Assembly (NCBI RefSeq): GCF_947172395.1
Contig: NC_069094.1
Coordinates: 4,300,501-4,364,500, forward strand
Direction of reading: 5' to 3'
Length of the DNA stretch: 64,000 nucleotides
Source: Bicyclus anynana
Lineage: Eukaryota > Arthropoda > Insecta > Lepidoptera > Nymphalidae
Of this stretch, positions 10,092 through 20,456 are shown one piece after another (position 1 is the stretch's first letter; every line of letters starts with the position of its first letter). The notes beneath the pieces were generated by a model. The model did not search any database. It worked only from the letters and a program-made list of their open reading frames with translations, and was not told the origin of the DNA. The translations under genes and the position numbers were made by a program.

Positions 10092-10458
10092 TCTATACTT
10101 CTATACTAATATTATAAAGAGGAAAACTTTGTTTGTATGTTTGTTTGTAATGAATAGGCTCAAAAACTACTGGACCGATTTTAAAAATTCTTTCACCATT
10201 CGAAAGCTACATTATCCACAAGTAACATAATAGGCTTCATTTTATTTTGGAAAAAATACGGTTCCGTAAGATATTTGGGGTTTTCGGACACAAGGTGTAA
10301 AAACTCAACCAAAAGGTAGGTGTAGGGTAGGAATAGGGTAGGGGTAGGGTAGGAGTAGGGGTAGGGAAGGGGTAGGTAGGGGTAGGTTAGGGGTAAGATA
10401 GGGGTAGTTGAAAGTTTACATCTAATTTCACGCGGACGAAGTCGCGGGCGTCCTCTAG
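10092..10458 (+). mobile_element. Hel-B Helitron-like element with G-rich minisatellite
   Basis: Starts ATCTATACTTC..ATACTAATATTATAAAG and ends GCGGGCGTCCTCTAG|T, with the CGCG-GACGAAGT-CGCG hairpin before the terminus. The distal part (10315-10405) is a degenerate tandem of GGGTAGGGGTA units on the element's plus strand. Non-coding: the minus frame through the minisatellite is an artefact. Confidence 0.8.
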
Positions 10459-10482
10459 TCTTTAGATATAATGAATGCGCCG

Positions 10483-10532
10483 TTGGTCCAGTTAGCAAGG
10501 CGTGTTAGTTGCGAAATCCAGTGCCCAAATAT
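10483..10532 (+). mobile_element. SINE head remnant
   Basis: A box-A-like TGGTCCAGTTAGCAAGG without a clear box B. Low information content. Confidence 0.3.
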
Positions 10533-10810
10533 TTAAATATAATGTTTCAATTAAATTTTATTAATTTTATTTTAACATAATGTGTCTATTCCATTACATC
10601 TTGTTGTGCTCGTCTCTTGAGCCTTTTGAAAGTTGTACCAGGAATCTTCATTATTAGCTTCCTTGCATGTTGATTTGGATGTTTACGAATACGCTTTTGG
10701 TATGTTTTCATACTAATATTGTGATTGAAAAATAATCAAAAATAATACTCGTTTTGATTACGTAACTTAAACCTACACTCTTTATATGTAAGTATCTTAC
10801 TTTTCCAAGT

Positions 10811-10915
10811 ATTGTTGTTCTGTCCCAGATTACTTGAATACTTGTAACAAGATCATTACCTGTAAAAGAAAAAAAATACACGTTAAAATGAATGAACTTG
10901 TAAATTTTCGACGTT
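10811..10915 (+). repeat. Interspersed repeat shared with 36848-36960
   Basis: TCCCAGATTA, then TTGTAACAAGAT and ATTACCTGTAAA, then a CACRTTAAAATG block occur in the same order in both places. Family unknown. Confidence 0.55.
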
Positions 10916-11074
10916 GCGGTCTTTTGTGCCTGTAATGGATGATCCAGCGACCCATCAGGTTGGCAATAAAAGGGACGTATTGTTATGAAAATTGTTTAGA
11001 AACCTGCTTTTAGTGTATAGTCAAGAACAAAGTCTTGAAAAATGTATGTACCTGTATGTATATATAGTATAGCC

Positions 11075-11226
11075 GACGCCCCGCGATTCAACCCGTGTAG
11101 TTCTCGTTCCCATGGAAATACGGGGATAAAATATTGCCCACGGCATTTACAAATAACGTGGCTTTCTTTTGGTTAAAGTATTTTGAAAATCGGTTCAGTA
11201 GATACAGAGAGTACATATTATATTAC
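11075..11226 (-). mobile_element. Hel-A fragment
   Basis: The 3' half (GGGTTGAATCGCGGGGCGTC in element sense) and the AACCGATTTTCAAAATAC block are clear. The 5' end has been replaced by an (AT)n run. Confidence 0.55.
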
Positions 11227-11227
11227 A

Positions 11228-11263
<36 letters not shown>
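11228..11263. repeat. (TA)n microsatellite
   Basis: About 17 TA dinucleotides with one interruption near the left end. Confidence 0.9.
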
Positions 11264-11266
<3 letters not shown>

Positions 11267-11303
11267 GTCCTGCAGTGGACGTCCATCGGCTGATGATGAT
11301 AAT
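11264..11303 (+). mobile_element. RTE-1 3' end fragment
   Basis: Only the last 40 bp: TGTCCTGCAGTGGACGTCC, CGGCTGATGATGATAATG. Severe 5' truncation is typical of target-primed insertion. Confidence 0.7.
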
Positions 11304-11614
11304 GAATGAATTTGATCAGTCAACTCAACCATACCACAGAAACCATTTTTAAAAATGTTACTCAATTTATCAAACAAAGCAGTTTCATTAGGGTAAAGTT
11401 CGGAACACAATTGCATCCGTTTCAACTTTCAAGTTCCGTCATCTCCAGCAAAGAGTTGCAAAGTCACTCAACTTTGTAGATTAAAACATTAATTACCTCT
11501 CAAAGGTCGTAAAGTAGGCAACTAAAATATTCACACCTACTTTGAATTTACAGCTTTAGATTTAGTAAACAAAAAGGCAAAAGCGTTTAATTATAAAATT
11601 ACTGTAGCTTTGTT

Positions 11615-12306
11615 CGCTAGATCAGCGTTTCCCAACCTTTTTCAGCCACGAACCCCTAGGAAATGAAGCACAGTTTTGACGGACCCCCTAAAAATAAACA
11701 GTAAAAAAATCCGATTAGGTATTTATTTTAGTTATTACAGATACAAAATAGGTACTTATAACTGTTTACTATGAAATATATGAAAAAAGTTTAAGTTGAA
11801 GTAAGCAGTAAGATCCGTGTCGAAAGGTTAGACCCTCTCAATATTCAAATTAGTATTTTAAATAAAATTGCATAGTCGTTTTTCATTACATACTAGTATC
11901 ACATTATATCTGTAGTTTAATTAGTAATTATTTATTTTTATAATGTAACACATATTTGCTGCTTATTTTAATTTAGTTGATTTGAATTTATTTGTACAAT
12001 TATAGGCTGTGACGTCACACGGGTCTCAGCTGAAAATCAGCGCCGTGTATTATGCTTGTATGTAGTGCACGGCATATGCTGAGCTGTACACCCTTTCTTT
12101 TTAAGGGTTACAGACAGACATGCTGTCATAAGGATAGGGTACTGACTATCTGTAACTTTTAGATTTGAATAAATTTATTTTCTTTCTTTCTTAAATACGA
12201 GACATTAGCAAATATGTATATCCCAGAGACACCGCGGACCCCCACACATATGCTCGCGGACCCCCAGTGGTCCGCAGACCACAGGTTGGGAAACGATGTG
12301 CTAGAT
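11615..12306 (+). mobile_element. hAT-like non-autonomous element with 8-bp target duplication
   Basis: The element spans 11623-12298. Its left end CAGCGTTTCCCAACC and right end GGTTGGGAAACGATG are inverted repeats of the hAT type. Flanking octamers CGCTAGAT (11615-11622) and TGCTAGAT (12299-12306) match at 7 of 8 positions, as expected for a hAT target duplication. Subterminal GACCCCC motifs recur on both sides (GGACCCCCT near 11680; GGACCCCCACAC and GGACCCCCAGTG near 12235-12265). No transposase is present. A retroposon 3' UTR (12000-12192) is nested inside. Confidence 0.75.
12000..12192 (+). mobile_element. Retroposon 3' UTR with TTTC tail (nested in hAT)
   Basis: Same family as 7260-7501: CTCAGCTGAAAATCAGCGC, GGCATATGCTGAGCT, then AATAAATTTATTTTCTTTC. 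It sits inside the hAT-like element, so it inserted later. Confidence 0.65.
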
Positions 12307-12396
12307 GATGTATTTGTGTACATTATTTTTTAAATGATACGAACTTTTCATTTTCTAATTCATATTTGATAACAGAAATATTTCTCTATTTTTGAT

Positions 12397-12640
12397 TAGC
12401 GGACGTCCGCGACTTCGTCCGCGTGGAATTCAATTTTTCACAAATCCCTCGGGAACCATGGATTTTTCCGGAATAAAAAGTAGCCTGTGTGTTTGTAATT
12501 TGATGGTTCGGTTCTGTAGTCGAGGCATGAAAGAGTAACAAACATTCCACAACCATCAATATCATCAGATTTTCGCTATTCTCGGGAATCCAAGGATTTT
12601 TTCGGGATAAAAAGTAGCTTTTCTTTCGCCATAGCCATGA
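12397..12640 (-). mobile_element. Hel-B Helitron-like element, 5'-truncated
   Basis: The minus strand ends in CGCGGACGAAGTCGCGGACG then TCCGCTAA, a CTRR-type terminus. Inside, CGGGATAAAAAGTAGC occurs twice, about 120 bp apart, indicating an internal duplication. Confidence 0.65.
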
Positions 12641-12991
12641 CAGCATCCTAGAGTCAATACAGGAGGCTGAGCTGCCCAATAGTGGCACGTCGGGTAGCGG
12701 TGGTCACAGGCCATATCTGTAAGTAGATTTGTATAACTCTATATGTTTAGGTTCACTAACCATACAAACATAGATTTTAAGATAAAAATTGTTACAAATA
12801 TTACTAACTCTTCTAGATTAATTTTCAATTCTATGGTGTAAACCGAAATAAAAAAATTATTTATTTATTTAATCCAGAGTAAAATCTATTTCCATTCCAA
12901 ATAGTAGAATGGTTTTCCACTTTCCATTAGATAACGCTATCTGCTTCGTGCTTTAATTTCAACTAAAACAAAACAAGAAACAATTCATCTA
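12641..12991. other. No recognised feature
   Basis: Contains CCAATAGTGGCACGTCGGG and AT-rich DNA. No ORF. Confidence 0.35.
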
Positions 12992-13460
12992 TCTATACTC
13001 TTCTATACTTATAATAAATCTGTAGAGAGGTCAATTCTGTACATGAAACATATTTCCAAAATAACTATCAGGGGGTGATTAGTGGTCGATACTGATGCCA
13101 AAAATGCAATCAGTAAAATTTTTGTCTGTCTGTCTGTATGTTCTTTATAGAAACAAAAACTACTCGACGGATTTTAACGAAACTTGGTACAATTATTCTT
13201 CATACTCCTGGGCAGGTTATAGTATACTTTTCATCACGCTACGATCAATAGAAGCAGAGCAGTGAAGCGAAACGTTGGGAAAACGGGAGAAGTTACTTCA
13301 TTTTTTAAGCTTCCGTCGCGTGTGCAGCCTTAAAGGGTAGGGTAGGGGAAGGGTAGGGTAGGGTAGGCAAGGAGTAGGGTAGGGCAGGGTAGGGGTAGGG
13401 TAGGGGTTCTTAAAAGTTTACTTCTACCTTCACGCGGACGAAGTCGCGGGCGTCCGCTAG
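12992..13460 (+). mobile_element. Hel-B Helitron-like element with G-rich minisatellite, full length
   Basis: 5' TCTATACTCTTCTATAC; 3' CGCGGACGAAGTCGCGGGCG then TCCGCTAG|T. Tandem GGGTAGGGTAGG-type units fill 13335-13410 upstream of the 3' hairpin. The left half includes ATCAATAGAAGCAGAGCAGT, which is not seen in the other copies. Confidence 0.8.
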
Positions 13461-13773
13461 TACCAAATATAATTTTATATCACTCGAAAATAGATTTTTC
13501 GAGAAATGTTTCACAGTTATCAATAGGCAGTGTATGAATAGAAATTTTCTGCGGAAAATGTATTAATATTTCATAAAATGAACCGTCAAAGCAATCAATA
13601 CGCGGTTACGTGTACTCCCCTCGTTACCTTACTTGGAATCGATATACAAAAGAAGCCAATGCTTTTACAAAAAGGCTAACAGAACGAGTGTAACTCCTAG
13701 CTTTGTAGTGACATTTCGTTATAAAGGCAAACTAATCGCCTGGCCACGGGAGCTAGCGATGCGTACATCGCTA
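13461..13773. other. No recognised feature
   Basis: Unique AT-rich DNA with a short GC-rich end (CCTGGCCACGGGAGCTAGCG). Confidence 0.35.
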
Positions 13774-13911
13774 TAGCTTGGCAAATTCGTTCGTAACACT
13801 CATGCCCGCGCAGTCCTTCCCTCTGCCCCGCGCACGACCTGACACCCACGCAGTCCTTTTCCCCCGTCGCCCGCATATCATGGGAGTGTCATGAACGAAC
13901 TTGCCAAGCTA
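13774..13911. mobile_element. MITE-3, complete copy
   Basis: 138 bp with about 28-bp terminal inverted repeats beginning TAGCTTGGCAAATTCGTT; 25 of 28 positions match. The core is unusually GC-rich (CGCGCAGTCCTT, CCCCCGTCGCCCGC). Partial copies lie at 22307-22382 and 47222-47371. Confidence 0.75.
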
Positions 13912-14013
13912 AACACAATCGGTACGCCGCGAACGGTGGCATCCTTACGCTGTAGATGTCCAGGCAAAGTGTACGAAACGATTGGAATCCACATTTCTAA
14001 TACAGACAGCAAA

Positions 14014-14098
14014 AATTTGAAATGCTCTTCCGGCGTTTGGGTTTCTTGACACTTTATAATTTAAACACTTTCAAAGCAAGAGTGAATTGGCATCTTCT
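14014..14098 (+). pseudogene. LINE RT C-terminal remnant (SINE target)
   Basis: A short open frame reads LTLYNLNTFKARVNWHLLS, like the last residues of jockey/CR1-type ORF2. The same stretch occurs reversed at 21165-21200. It is interrupted by the SINE at 14111. Confidence 0.45.
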
Positions 14099-14432
14099 AA
14101 GCGCGCTCTAGAGAGAGCCGTGATAGCCCAGTGGATATGACCTCTGCCTCCGATTCCGAAGGGTGTGGTTTCGAATCCGGTCTGGCGCATGCACCTCCAA
14201 CTTTTCGGTTGAGTGCATTTTAAGAAATTAAATATCACGTGTCTCAAACGGTGAAGGAAAACATTGTGAGGAAACCTGCACACCAGAGAATTTTTCAATT
14301 ATCTGCGTGTGTGAAGTCTGTTAATCCGCATTGGGCCAGCGTGGTGGACTATTGGCCTAGCCCCTCTCATTCTGAGAGGAGACTCGAGCTCAGCAGTGAG
14401 CCGTATAAGGGTTGATAACAAAGCGCGCTCTA
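14099..14432 (+). mobile_element. SINE-A, full length, with 12-bp target duplication
   Basis: Reference copy of the family. A perfect duplication AAGCGCGCTCTA flanks it at 14099-14110 and 14421-14432. The body 14111-14420 starts with a tRNA-like head (box A TAGCCCAGTGG, box B GGTTTCGAATCC about 40 nt downstream). Then come CACCTCCAACTTTTCGGTT, the CACGTGTCTCAAACGGTGAA block, CATTGGGCCAGCGTGGTGG and the CTCTCATTCTGAGAGGAG hairpin, ending GGTTGATAAC. An RNA polymerase III promoter is implied by boxes A and B. Mobilisation must depend on a LINE; the partner is not identifiable here. Confidence 0.9.
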
Positions 14433-14823
14433 ACTTAGACCGCATTAATGCTTTCCACCAGCCTATATTGCATAAAAAAGTAAAGAGCGAGACCGAGGTG
14501 AATTGTATTGCGACTATAACCCGACACCGAAGTCAAGGTTTAAGAAAATATAAAAAATAATTCGGTTTTTCGCTAAATCGTTGTCTTTCGGAAGATAAAA
14601 CCAACTGTGCGAGTTTGTCATAATGTTTAGGTTGCAATTTCAGCTGAGCGTGACTAACCTACGTCTAAAAAATTCCTTCAACCACATGAGTACCACAAAC
14701 TTCTTCTTCTTCTTCTGATCTGGTGGCCAAAAATCTAGAACTAACGACACTATAAAATAAACGAGCAAAAAAATTATACCCACTTTACATTTAGGGGTGG
14801 TACCCTAAAAAATATTTTTCAAA
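14433..14823. other. No recognised feature
   Basis: Continuation of the interrupted target plus AT-rich DNA. A (TTC)n run lies at 14701-14716. Confidence 0.35.
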
Positions 14824-15021
14824 CTAGCTGACGCCGCGCGGTTTCACCCGCGTGGTTCTCGTTCCCGTAGGAATACGGGGATAATATATAGCCTATAGCC
14901 TTCCTCGAGAAATGGGCTATATAACACTAAAAGATTTTTTTAATCGGACCAGTAGTTCCTGAGATTAGCGGGTCAATCAAACAAACAAACAAACTCTTCA
15001 GCTTTATAATATTAGAATAGA
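14824..15021 (-). mobile_element. Hel-A Helitron-like element, full length
   Basis: Minus-strand TCTATTCTAATATTATAAAG to CGCGCGGCGTCAGCTAG, 198 bp, with an A at 14823 next to the 3' terminus. Very close to 48750-48952. Confidence 0.85.
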
Positions 15022-15336
15022 AGAACATTCAAAATCGGTAAAGTAGATCATGAAATTACCCCCTACAACCCATAGATTTCCCTCTGCTAAATTATTGATT
15101 TTGTACATTATCATACAAAAAAAGTTATGGTCATAAGCAAGATAAGTAAATACTGAAGGGTTTATAGGGTAATTATGCGACGTCACATCCCAAGATCGAA
15201 GTTAGAGCCTTCGAGTTTAATCCATTCCATTAATGGAAACACATGATTCGGACTAAAGGAGTATCATTACTGTAGGTCGAATCACTGGTATTAAACTAAA
15301 AGTTTGGTCTGAACTTCCCGTATATTATTTATTTAT
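15022..15336. other. No recognised feature
   Basis: AT-rich. A 60-codon minus frame here has no recognisable motif. Confidence 0.35.
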
Positions 15337-15655
15337 GAGGCCTCCGTGGCGCAGTGGTGTGAGCGGTGGATTTACAAAATGGAGGTCCTGGGTTCGATCC
15401 CCGGTTGGCCAGATTGAGATTTTCATAATTGGTCCAGGTCTGGCTGGTGAAAGGCTTTGGCCGTGGGTTACCACCCTACCGGCAAAGACGTACCGCCAAG
15501 CGATTTAGCGTTCCGGTGCGATGTCGTGTAGAAACTGAAAGGGGTGTGGATTTTCATCCTCCACCTAACAAGTAAGTCCGCTTCCATCTTAGACTGCATC
15601 ATCACCTACCATCAGGTGAGATGAGTCAATGGCTAACTTGTAAAGATTAAAAAAA
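15337..15655 (+). mobile_element. SINE-B, full length
   Basis: Reference copy of the second SINE family. The tRNA-like head GAGGCCTCCGTGGCGCAGTG carries box A, and GGGTTCGATCCCC is box B. Then come ATTGGTCCAGGTCTGGCTGG, ACCACCCTACCGGCAAAGAC, CGTACCGCCAAGCGATTTAG, and a 3' region ACCATCAGGTGAGAT..GGCTAACTTGTAAAG ending in an A-rich tail. No duplication of the target could be assigned. Confidence 0.9.
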
Positions 15656-16128
15656 AAATCGCTGCTAAAAGTGATCCGATTTCAGTGACTCCACTAAGCG
15701 CACACATTTGTGACACCACCAACTATCCCCTTTCGGGTTCAGATTTCTAGCTGAAAATTTCTTAGAATATATGAACGCTCAGTAAGTATATATAGAATAA
15801 GTAGCTCACACAACCACTTGACCAACGATACAAAACCTACTAAGTAAATAGAGTTAGGTATATTCTTAGCAATAAGCTAATACTCAATAACGATAACTAT
15901 TTATATGAAAAATAAAACTAAATAGTATAGAAAACAGACAACAAAGCGAGCAAGTTCAAAAGGGGTTTTATACATAGGAGCGTGTAAACGAATATTTATC
16001 CATATCAAAGTCGTGGGAGGACAATGTATGTCCGGCATAAACAGAGTTCATTCACTCACGACCCACGTTGTAATGATCCTGTTAGGGCCCTCGCAAACTG
16101 AACGGTGAACCTACAGACAGATATTTGT
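15656..16128. other. No recognised feature
   Basis: AT-rich, several short degenerate repeats, no ORF. Confidence 0.35.
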
Positions 16129-16210
16129 ATACTTCTCATAAAAAAAAATCGAAACAGTACGCAAGTACTGTTCATTCGGACCGTTTCGATTTTTTTTTGA
16201 TGAGAAGTAT
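16129..16210. mobile_element. MITE-10, 82-bp snap-back element
   Basis: Two 28-bp arms (16129-16156 and 16183-16210) starting ATACTTCTCAT are complementary at all but one or two positions. The 26-nt middle contains its own small palindrome AGTACGCAAGTACT. TA lies on both edges. Confidence 0.65.
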
Positions 16211-16317
16211 ATTTTTTTATTTTTTATCTATAAAAATTACCGATGCAGTCTATGGGCAAAACTTCGCATTTATAAATGCGATTAGATGTTACGCAGACCA
16301 AATGTAGTATACATATG

Positions 16318-16430
16318 TCAAGTCAAAGTCAAAATTCATATATTTCAAATAGGCTTAGTTTACAAGCTCTTTCGAAACGTCAGGTAATAATATTAAACTT
16401 AAGATAATGTTGTATGAAATTCTCATGTCA
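16318..16430 (-). mobile_element. LINE-J 3' UTR fragment
   Basis: Minus strand: GAGCTTGTAAACTAAGCC, TATTTGAAATATATGAA, then a TTTGACTTTGACTT tail. Closest to 28684-28875, which shares the TCTTAAGWTTAATATTATT part. Confidence 0.65.
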
Positions 16431-16640
16431 CAATGTTCATTCCCATACTCCTCTACTTGACCGATTATTTTGAAATTTAATTGATCTTATCTTATGAAAA
16501 TTGGGGAGGAGTAGGGTAGGGGTAGGGTTGGATAGGGGTAGCTTGGGTAGGTAGAGGTAGGGTAGGGTAGGTGTAGGATGGGAGTAGAATAGGATAGGGG
16601 TAGGGAATGAGTCAAAGCGAAGCTAGACTGGGTTCGCTAG
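16431..16640 (+). mobile_element. Helitron-like 3' portion with G-rich minisatellite
   Basis: A GGGTAGGGGTAGG-type array (16505-16610) is followed by AGCGAAGCTAGACTGGGTTC and a terminal GCTAG|T at 16640. The hairpin differs from Hel-B. The 5' end is not recognisable. Confidence 0.55.
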
Positions 16641-16672
16641 TAAAATATAATTTTGTCTGCATCATCGATATT

Positions 16673-16873
16673 TCTATCTAGACTTCTAGACTAATATTTT
16701 AAACAAGTAAATTTTGTGGTTATGTAGGTAATCTCTCTGGATCTGCGTAACCGATTTTGATTTCTTTTACAACTATAAAGTTACGTTATTTGTGAGTGTT
16801 ATAGACTATATTCTATATCCGTATTCAAACGGAAACGGAAACTACGCGGGTGAAGCTGCTGGGCGTTGGCTAG
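16673..16873 (+). mobile_element. Helitron-like element (Hel-A related)
   Basis: TCTATCTAGACTTCTAGACT at the 5' end and GCTGCTGGGCGTTGGCTAG|T at the 3' end. The interior shares TAATCTCTCTGGATCT with 45404-45594 and 51390-51700. Confidence 0.65.
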
Positions 16874-16984
16874 TTGTATTTAATATTATAAAGAAGATTT
16901 GATTATTTGTTTCTTTGAATGGAATAGTGTTGGTTCTGAAAATACTGGAAAAATGTCATCATTATAATCCTACATAATCCCTAA

Positions 16985-17090
16985 TGAACATAGTCTATAT
17001 TGGAGCACTGGACTAGCGTGGCGGGTTTATGTTTCATATCCCCTCTCAAAAAGGGAGACCTGACTCTGTAGTGGGTCGTTCAAATGATGC
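16985..17090 (+). mobile_element. R-tail retroposon 3' end
   Basis: AGCGTGGCGGGTTTATG, ATATCCCCTCTC and CTGTAGTGGGTCGTTC parallel 33797-33905 and the array at 39951-40441. It ends in a GATGCATGAT remnant. Confidence 0.5.
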
Positions 17091-17519
17091 ATGATATCAT
17101 AAACCAATAAAACTTTGCCAAAGTGTAGTTTGCGGGGGCCCTAAAGTTATTCCTTAGTAATATTACGAACGGAGGTGTCTCATATAGGGGTGTACGACCG
17201 CATGTTTTTGTCAGCGGTTAACGACGGGCTTTTTGTGAAGGTGCCTTAAGTTCGCAAATCATGATGAATCAACACGCTGTTTGCTAATAGCTTTGTTATT
17301 AACGTAGCCATTTATCGTACAGGATCAGAAAATATTGTTATTTTCAACATTCTTAGAAGGAGGTTTCTTGTTAAAATATACATCTTTTCGCCCGCACATT
17401 AACAATTTTATATTTTTGAAAATATCTCCGGATGTTTCAGTGTGCAAGAGTTGAAAAATCGTTTGCTATGTTCTTTAAATTTGGCAAAAAAATTAACTTA
17501 TTTATTCCATTTTTCCAAA
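17091..17519. other. No recognised feature
   Basis: Short GC-rich patch (TGCGGGGGCCCTAAAG) in AT-rich DNA. No ORF. Confidence 0.35.
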
Positions 17520-17852
17520 TAGTCTATCATCATTATCAACCCATATTCGGCTCACTGCTGAGCTCCAGTCTCCTCTCAGAAGTAGAGGAGTTAGGCCAAT
17601 AGTTCACCACGCTGGCCCAATGCGGATTGCGCGACTTCACATATGCAGAGAATTAAGAATATTCTCAGGTATGCAAGTTTCCTGACCATGTTTTCCTTCA
17701 CCGTTTGAGACACGTGATATTTAATTTCTTAAAATGCACACAACTGAAAAGTTGGAGGTGCATGTCCCGGACTGGATTCGAACCCATTCCCTCCGGAACA
17801 TGGAGGTAGAGGTCATATCCTCTAGGCTATCACGGCTCTAAAAGTAGTCTAT
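17520..17852 (-). mobile_element. SINE-A, full length, with 8-bp target duplication
   Basis: TAGTCTAT occurs on both sides (17520-17527 and 17845-17852). The minus strand gives the complete order from the tRNA-like head through AGTTGTGTGCATTTTAAG to the CTGAGAGGAG block and a GATAATGATGAT tail. Confidence 0.85.
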
Positions 17853-18991
17853 AATAATAGAAAATAAAGACAATAAATTCTAATATAAACAACTACCTAG
17901 TCCCCACGGTTTGAATAAGTCAAAAGTGTACAAATGATTTAGCGAGTGACAATAGTTGAAATAAATTCAAAAATCTTGTTTTCCTGTAGTTTTGTAAATG
18001 CAATTCCTATAGTTATTGTTTAGTTGGGAGGCTTTAAAAAAAGGTCTACAAAAAAGTTCATTTATATCAGGCACGTACGATCAGCACCCTTAATGTAGAG
18101 GAATTTGTTCCCAACAAATATATTTCACAGGGCTTATAAAAGAGCAAAGTTTGAGCAACACAAAGACTGAGAGCGCCCTGGGGCCGCGCGGGACCGATCC
18201 GCTATTTTATGTTCACACTTTGGAGAGGGATTTTTCACAAACTATGCATGCGAGACACCAAGAATATATTCAGCGAGTTTATTTAATATTCCAGCCCTTC
18301 GAGCAACGCGTTGAGGCGTAGACATCTATTAAGAATATGTATATGAATAAAACTTAATCTACAAATGATGTTGATAAGCGCAAACTCGATAACGGCTAAA
18401 CTATAATTTTTCTTAAAGCACAAGGAAAATTGTAAAAACCAGTTTTCTTTTCCCCTACAAAACTATAGCTTTGACAAAACAAAGTATGTTGGAAGCTAGT
18501 TAAATTTTTACTGTAGGTAGGTACTTGTTTTCGTAACAGAGTCTTGGATAGTAGGCAAACATGAGAGGCTTTATGACCTTTTGAGGTCAACACTTTTTTA
18601 ATAAAAAAAATCAAGACTATCATAAATGTAGAAAATGTAAATTGTATTCTTAACTTTGGTCTTGTACCAGTAGAGTTAAGCATAAACTGAGAGTGGCTTA
18701 GGTTAGAAATAGAGGTATTTTAACCATTAATTATGTCCTGCACAGTAAGAGAATGCTCAATTTGGCATTGAGATTGCCCCGAAATAACAACTACCTAAGT
18801 TTATTTCTGACTCGGCTCAATAATATCTCCATAAATAACAACAACTATAATAAGATACTTTGTTGTAACTAGGTATTGATTTTGTGATCCTGTAATAATA
18901 ATTTCTGAAAATAATAATTCTCTTTTCATCACCTATAAAAACTATATAAAATACGATAAATACGATAAGAAAAAAACAGTATTCTTATTAA
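17853..18991. other. Spacer, mostly unique
   Basis: No gene recognised. At 18132-18230 TATAAAAGAGC is followed by a short GC-rich segment (GCCCTGGGGCCGCGCGGGAC) that could resemble a core promoter, but no ORF follows. The 95-codon minus frame at 18396-18683 has no recognisable motif. Confidence 0.35.
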
Positions 18992-19124
18992 AGTGTTTTT
19001 CAGATAGCATGGATACGGTGACAGTTGCTTTATGACGTTCATATTACGTACTATTATCGTAAATCGCGGCAAACTTCAGGACTGAAACGAACTGTCACCG
19101 TACCCATGCTATCTGAAAAACACT
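18992..19124. mobile_element. MITE-4, copy 1
   Basis: 133 bp with 35-bp terminal inverted repeats that match at 34 positions (AGTGTTTTTCAGATAGCATG). The core TGACGTTCATATTACGTACT and ATTATCGTAAATCGCGGC recurs at 52703-52820. Confidence 0.8.
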
Positions 19125-19944
19125 ATAACCAGCAGAATATATACTGAGTAAAACATACAATTCACGCACACCTACGCTTACCATATTTTATGGTCAGGTG
19201 GTCCAGTACATTGACACCAGAAATTTACATATAGCCTCTCCCTCTCGAGGGGATAGCCGCTTTGTTTTCGGTTGGAGGCTTCGAAAGATACGTATTTCCA
19301 TAAACGCGCGCGGGTTGGCGACATGTCAGTTTTTCATTGTTCGAACGTCTGGTTAATGAACCCCGATATTCATAACAATAAGTTCATGAACTCATTAACA
19401 TTACCGTTGAGAGCACGAGACTTGAAGGATCTAACAACTATCGGATGAATGGCCTTCATTATAGTCTTTTGTTTTATTTTTTTTTATGATGAATAAGTTC
19501 ATTCTTACTTTTCATTTGAATTCTTTTGATGACAAATGGGTTTAATAAACGCTGTGACAAGTTCTAGTAGGTATAGTCAATATACTGGTATTGTCTCGGA
19601 CAAATTATTGTATAGGACCTGCCTCGCTAAACGTTACTTCTGTCAAAGTATATGATCAACGATCTAATGCGATTATAAAAACTGTCTCTATAGAATCGAT
19701 GTTAAACAGTTGTAATCGTGTTCGTCGGTTAAAGAGCTCCGTAAAAATACCTTTTTGTTTAATTGAATTGCGTAAAAAACGGGCAAATACTTCTAGTTTA
19801 GTAGAAGATATATATCAAATCTAAGCTCGTTTTCTTCAAAAAATGACAGACAATTTTGTCCGTGACTATGAGTGCGATAGTCACGATCCTCAGGTCCTCT
19901 ATAATTGGTCTGAGGGTATTGTGGTAAGGAGTGGTAACCGTAGC
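19125..19944. other. Spacer with an unassigned ORF
   Basis: A 78-codon plus frame ending at 19824 has balanced composition (VKVYDQRSNAIIKTVSIESM) but no ATG, no known motif and no flanking splice signal that I trust. It may be decayed retroelement. The 19861-19890 region contains the small inverted repeat GACTATGAGTGCGATAGTC. Confidence 0.3.
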
Positions 19945-20118
19945 TAGAGTAATCTTAATATATAAATGCTGAAAGTCATTCATCATGAAATCTCGAAAAC
20001 CGTTTGATGTACTTTGGCAGGGAGGTAGTTTATAGTTAGTAGGTATCCACTAATAACGGATTTTGCGATAAGGCCGGATCAAAGAGGTCTAAGGGCGGAC
20101 AAAGTCGCGGGCATCTGC
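19945..20118 (+). mobile_element. Hel-C Helitron-like element
   Basis: TTAATATATAAATGCTGAAAG at the 5' side, TTGGCAGGGAGGTAGTTTAT inside, and AAAGTCGCGGGCATCTGCTTG at the 3' side, a decayed terminus. The same internal order occurs reversed at 51058-51207 and partly at 53290-53450. Confidence 0.6.
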
Positions 20119-20324
20119 TTGTGGAATTATATGTCAGATAAGGAGTTCCTAAATTGTTTGCTTAAAAAATGACGTAAATGAAGTTCGAAGGCTGTTGGGT
20201 TTTTTATTTTGTTAACTTTTTTCACCGCCAGCGGGCGTCGTCTTTCCGACGTTCGTTTGATTGGTACACGTGCGTATCTTGGTGACATCTCGTAACACGG
20301 TTCAGAGGGCCTAGTGGCAGTTTG

Positions 20325-20456
20325 ATACTCTTACTATCGCGTTAACGTAAACGGGAATTTTTAAGGAATTGAAACACCGTCATCTAGTGGCACTACTGCA
20401 CAACTGTTTCAATTCCATATAAATTCGCGTTTACGTCAACGCGATAGTAACAGTAT
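20325..20456. mobile_element. MITE-5
   Basis: 132 bp with 52-bp arms (20325-20376 and 20405-20456) that agree at 47 positions and begin ATACTCTTACTATCGCG. The arms occupy most of the element, leaving a 28-nt centre. Confidence 0.8.

Noticed and set aside
19591..19824. 78-codon ORF with protein-like composition
   Set aside because: No ATG, no motif, no splice context. Mentioned only as an unassigned frame.
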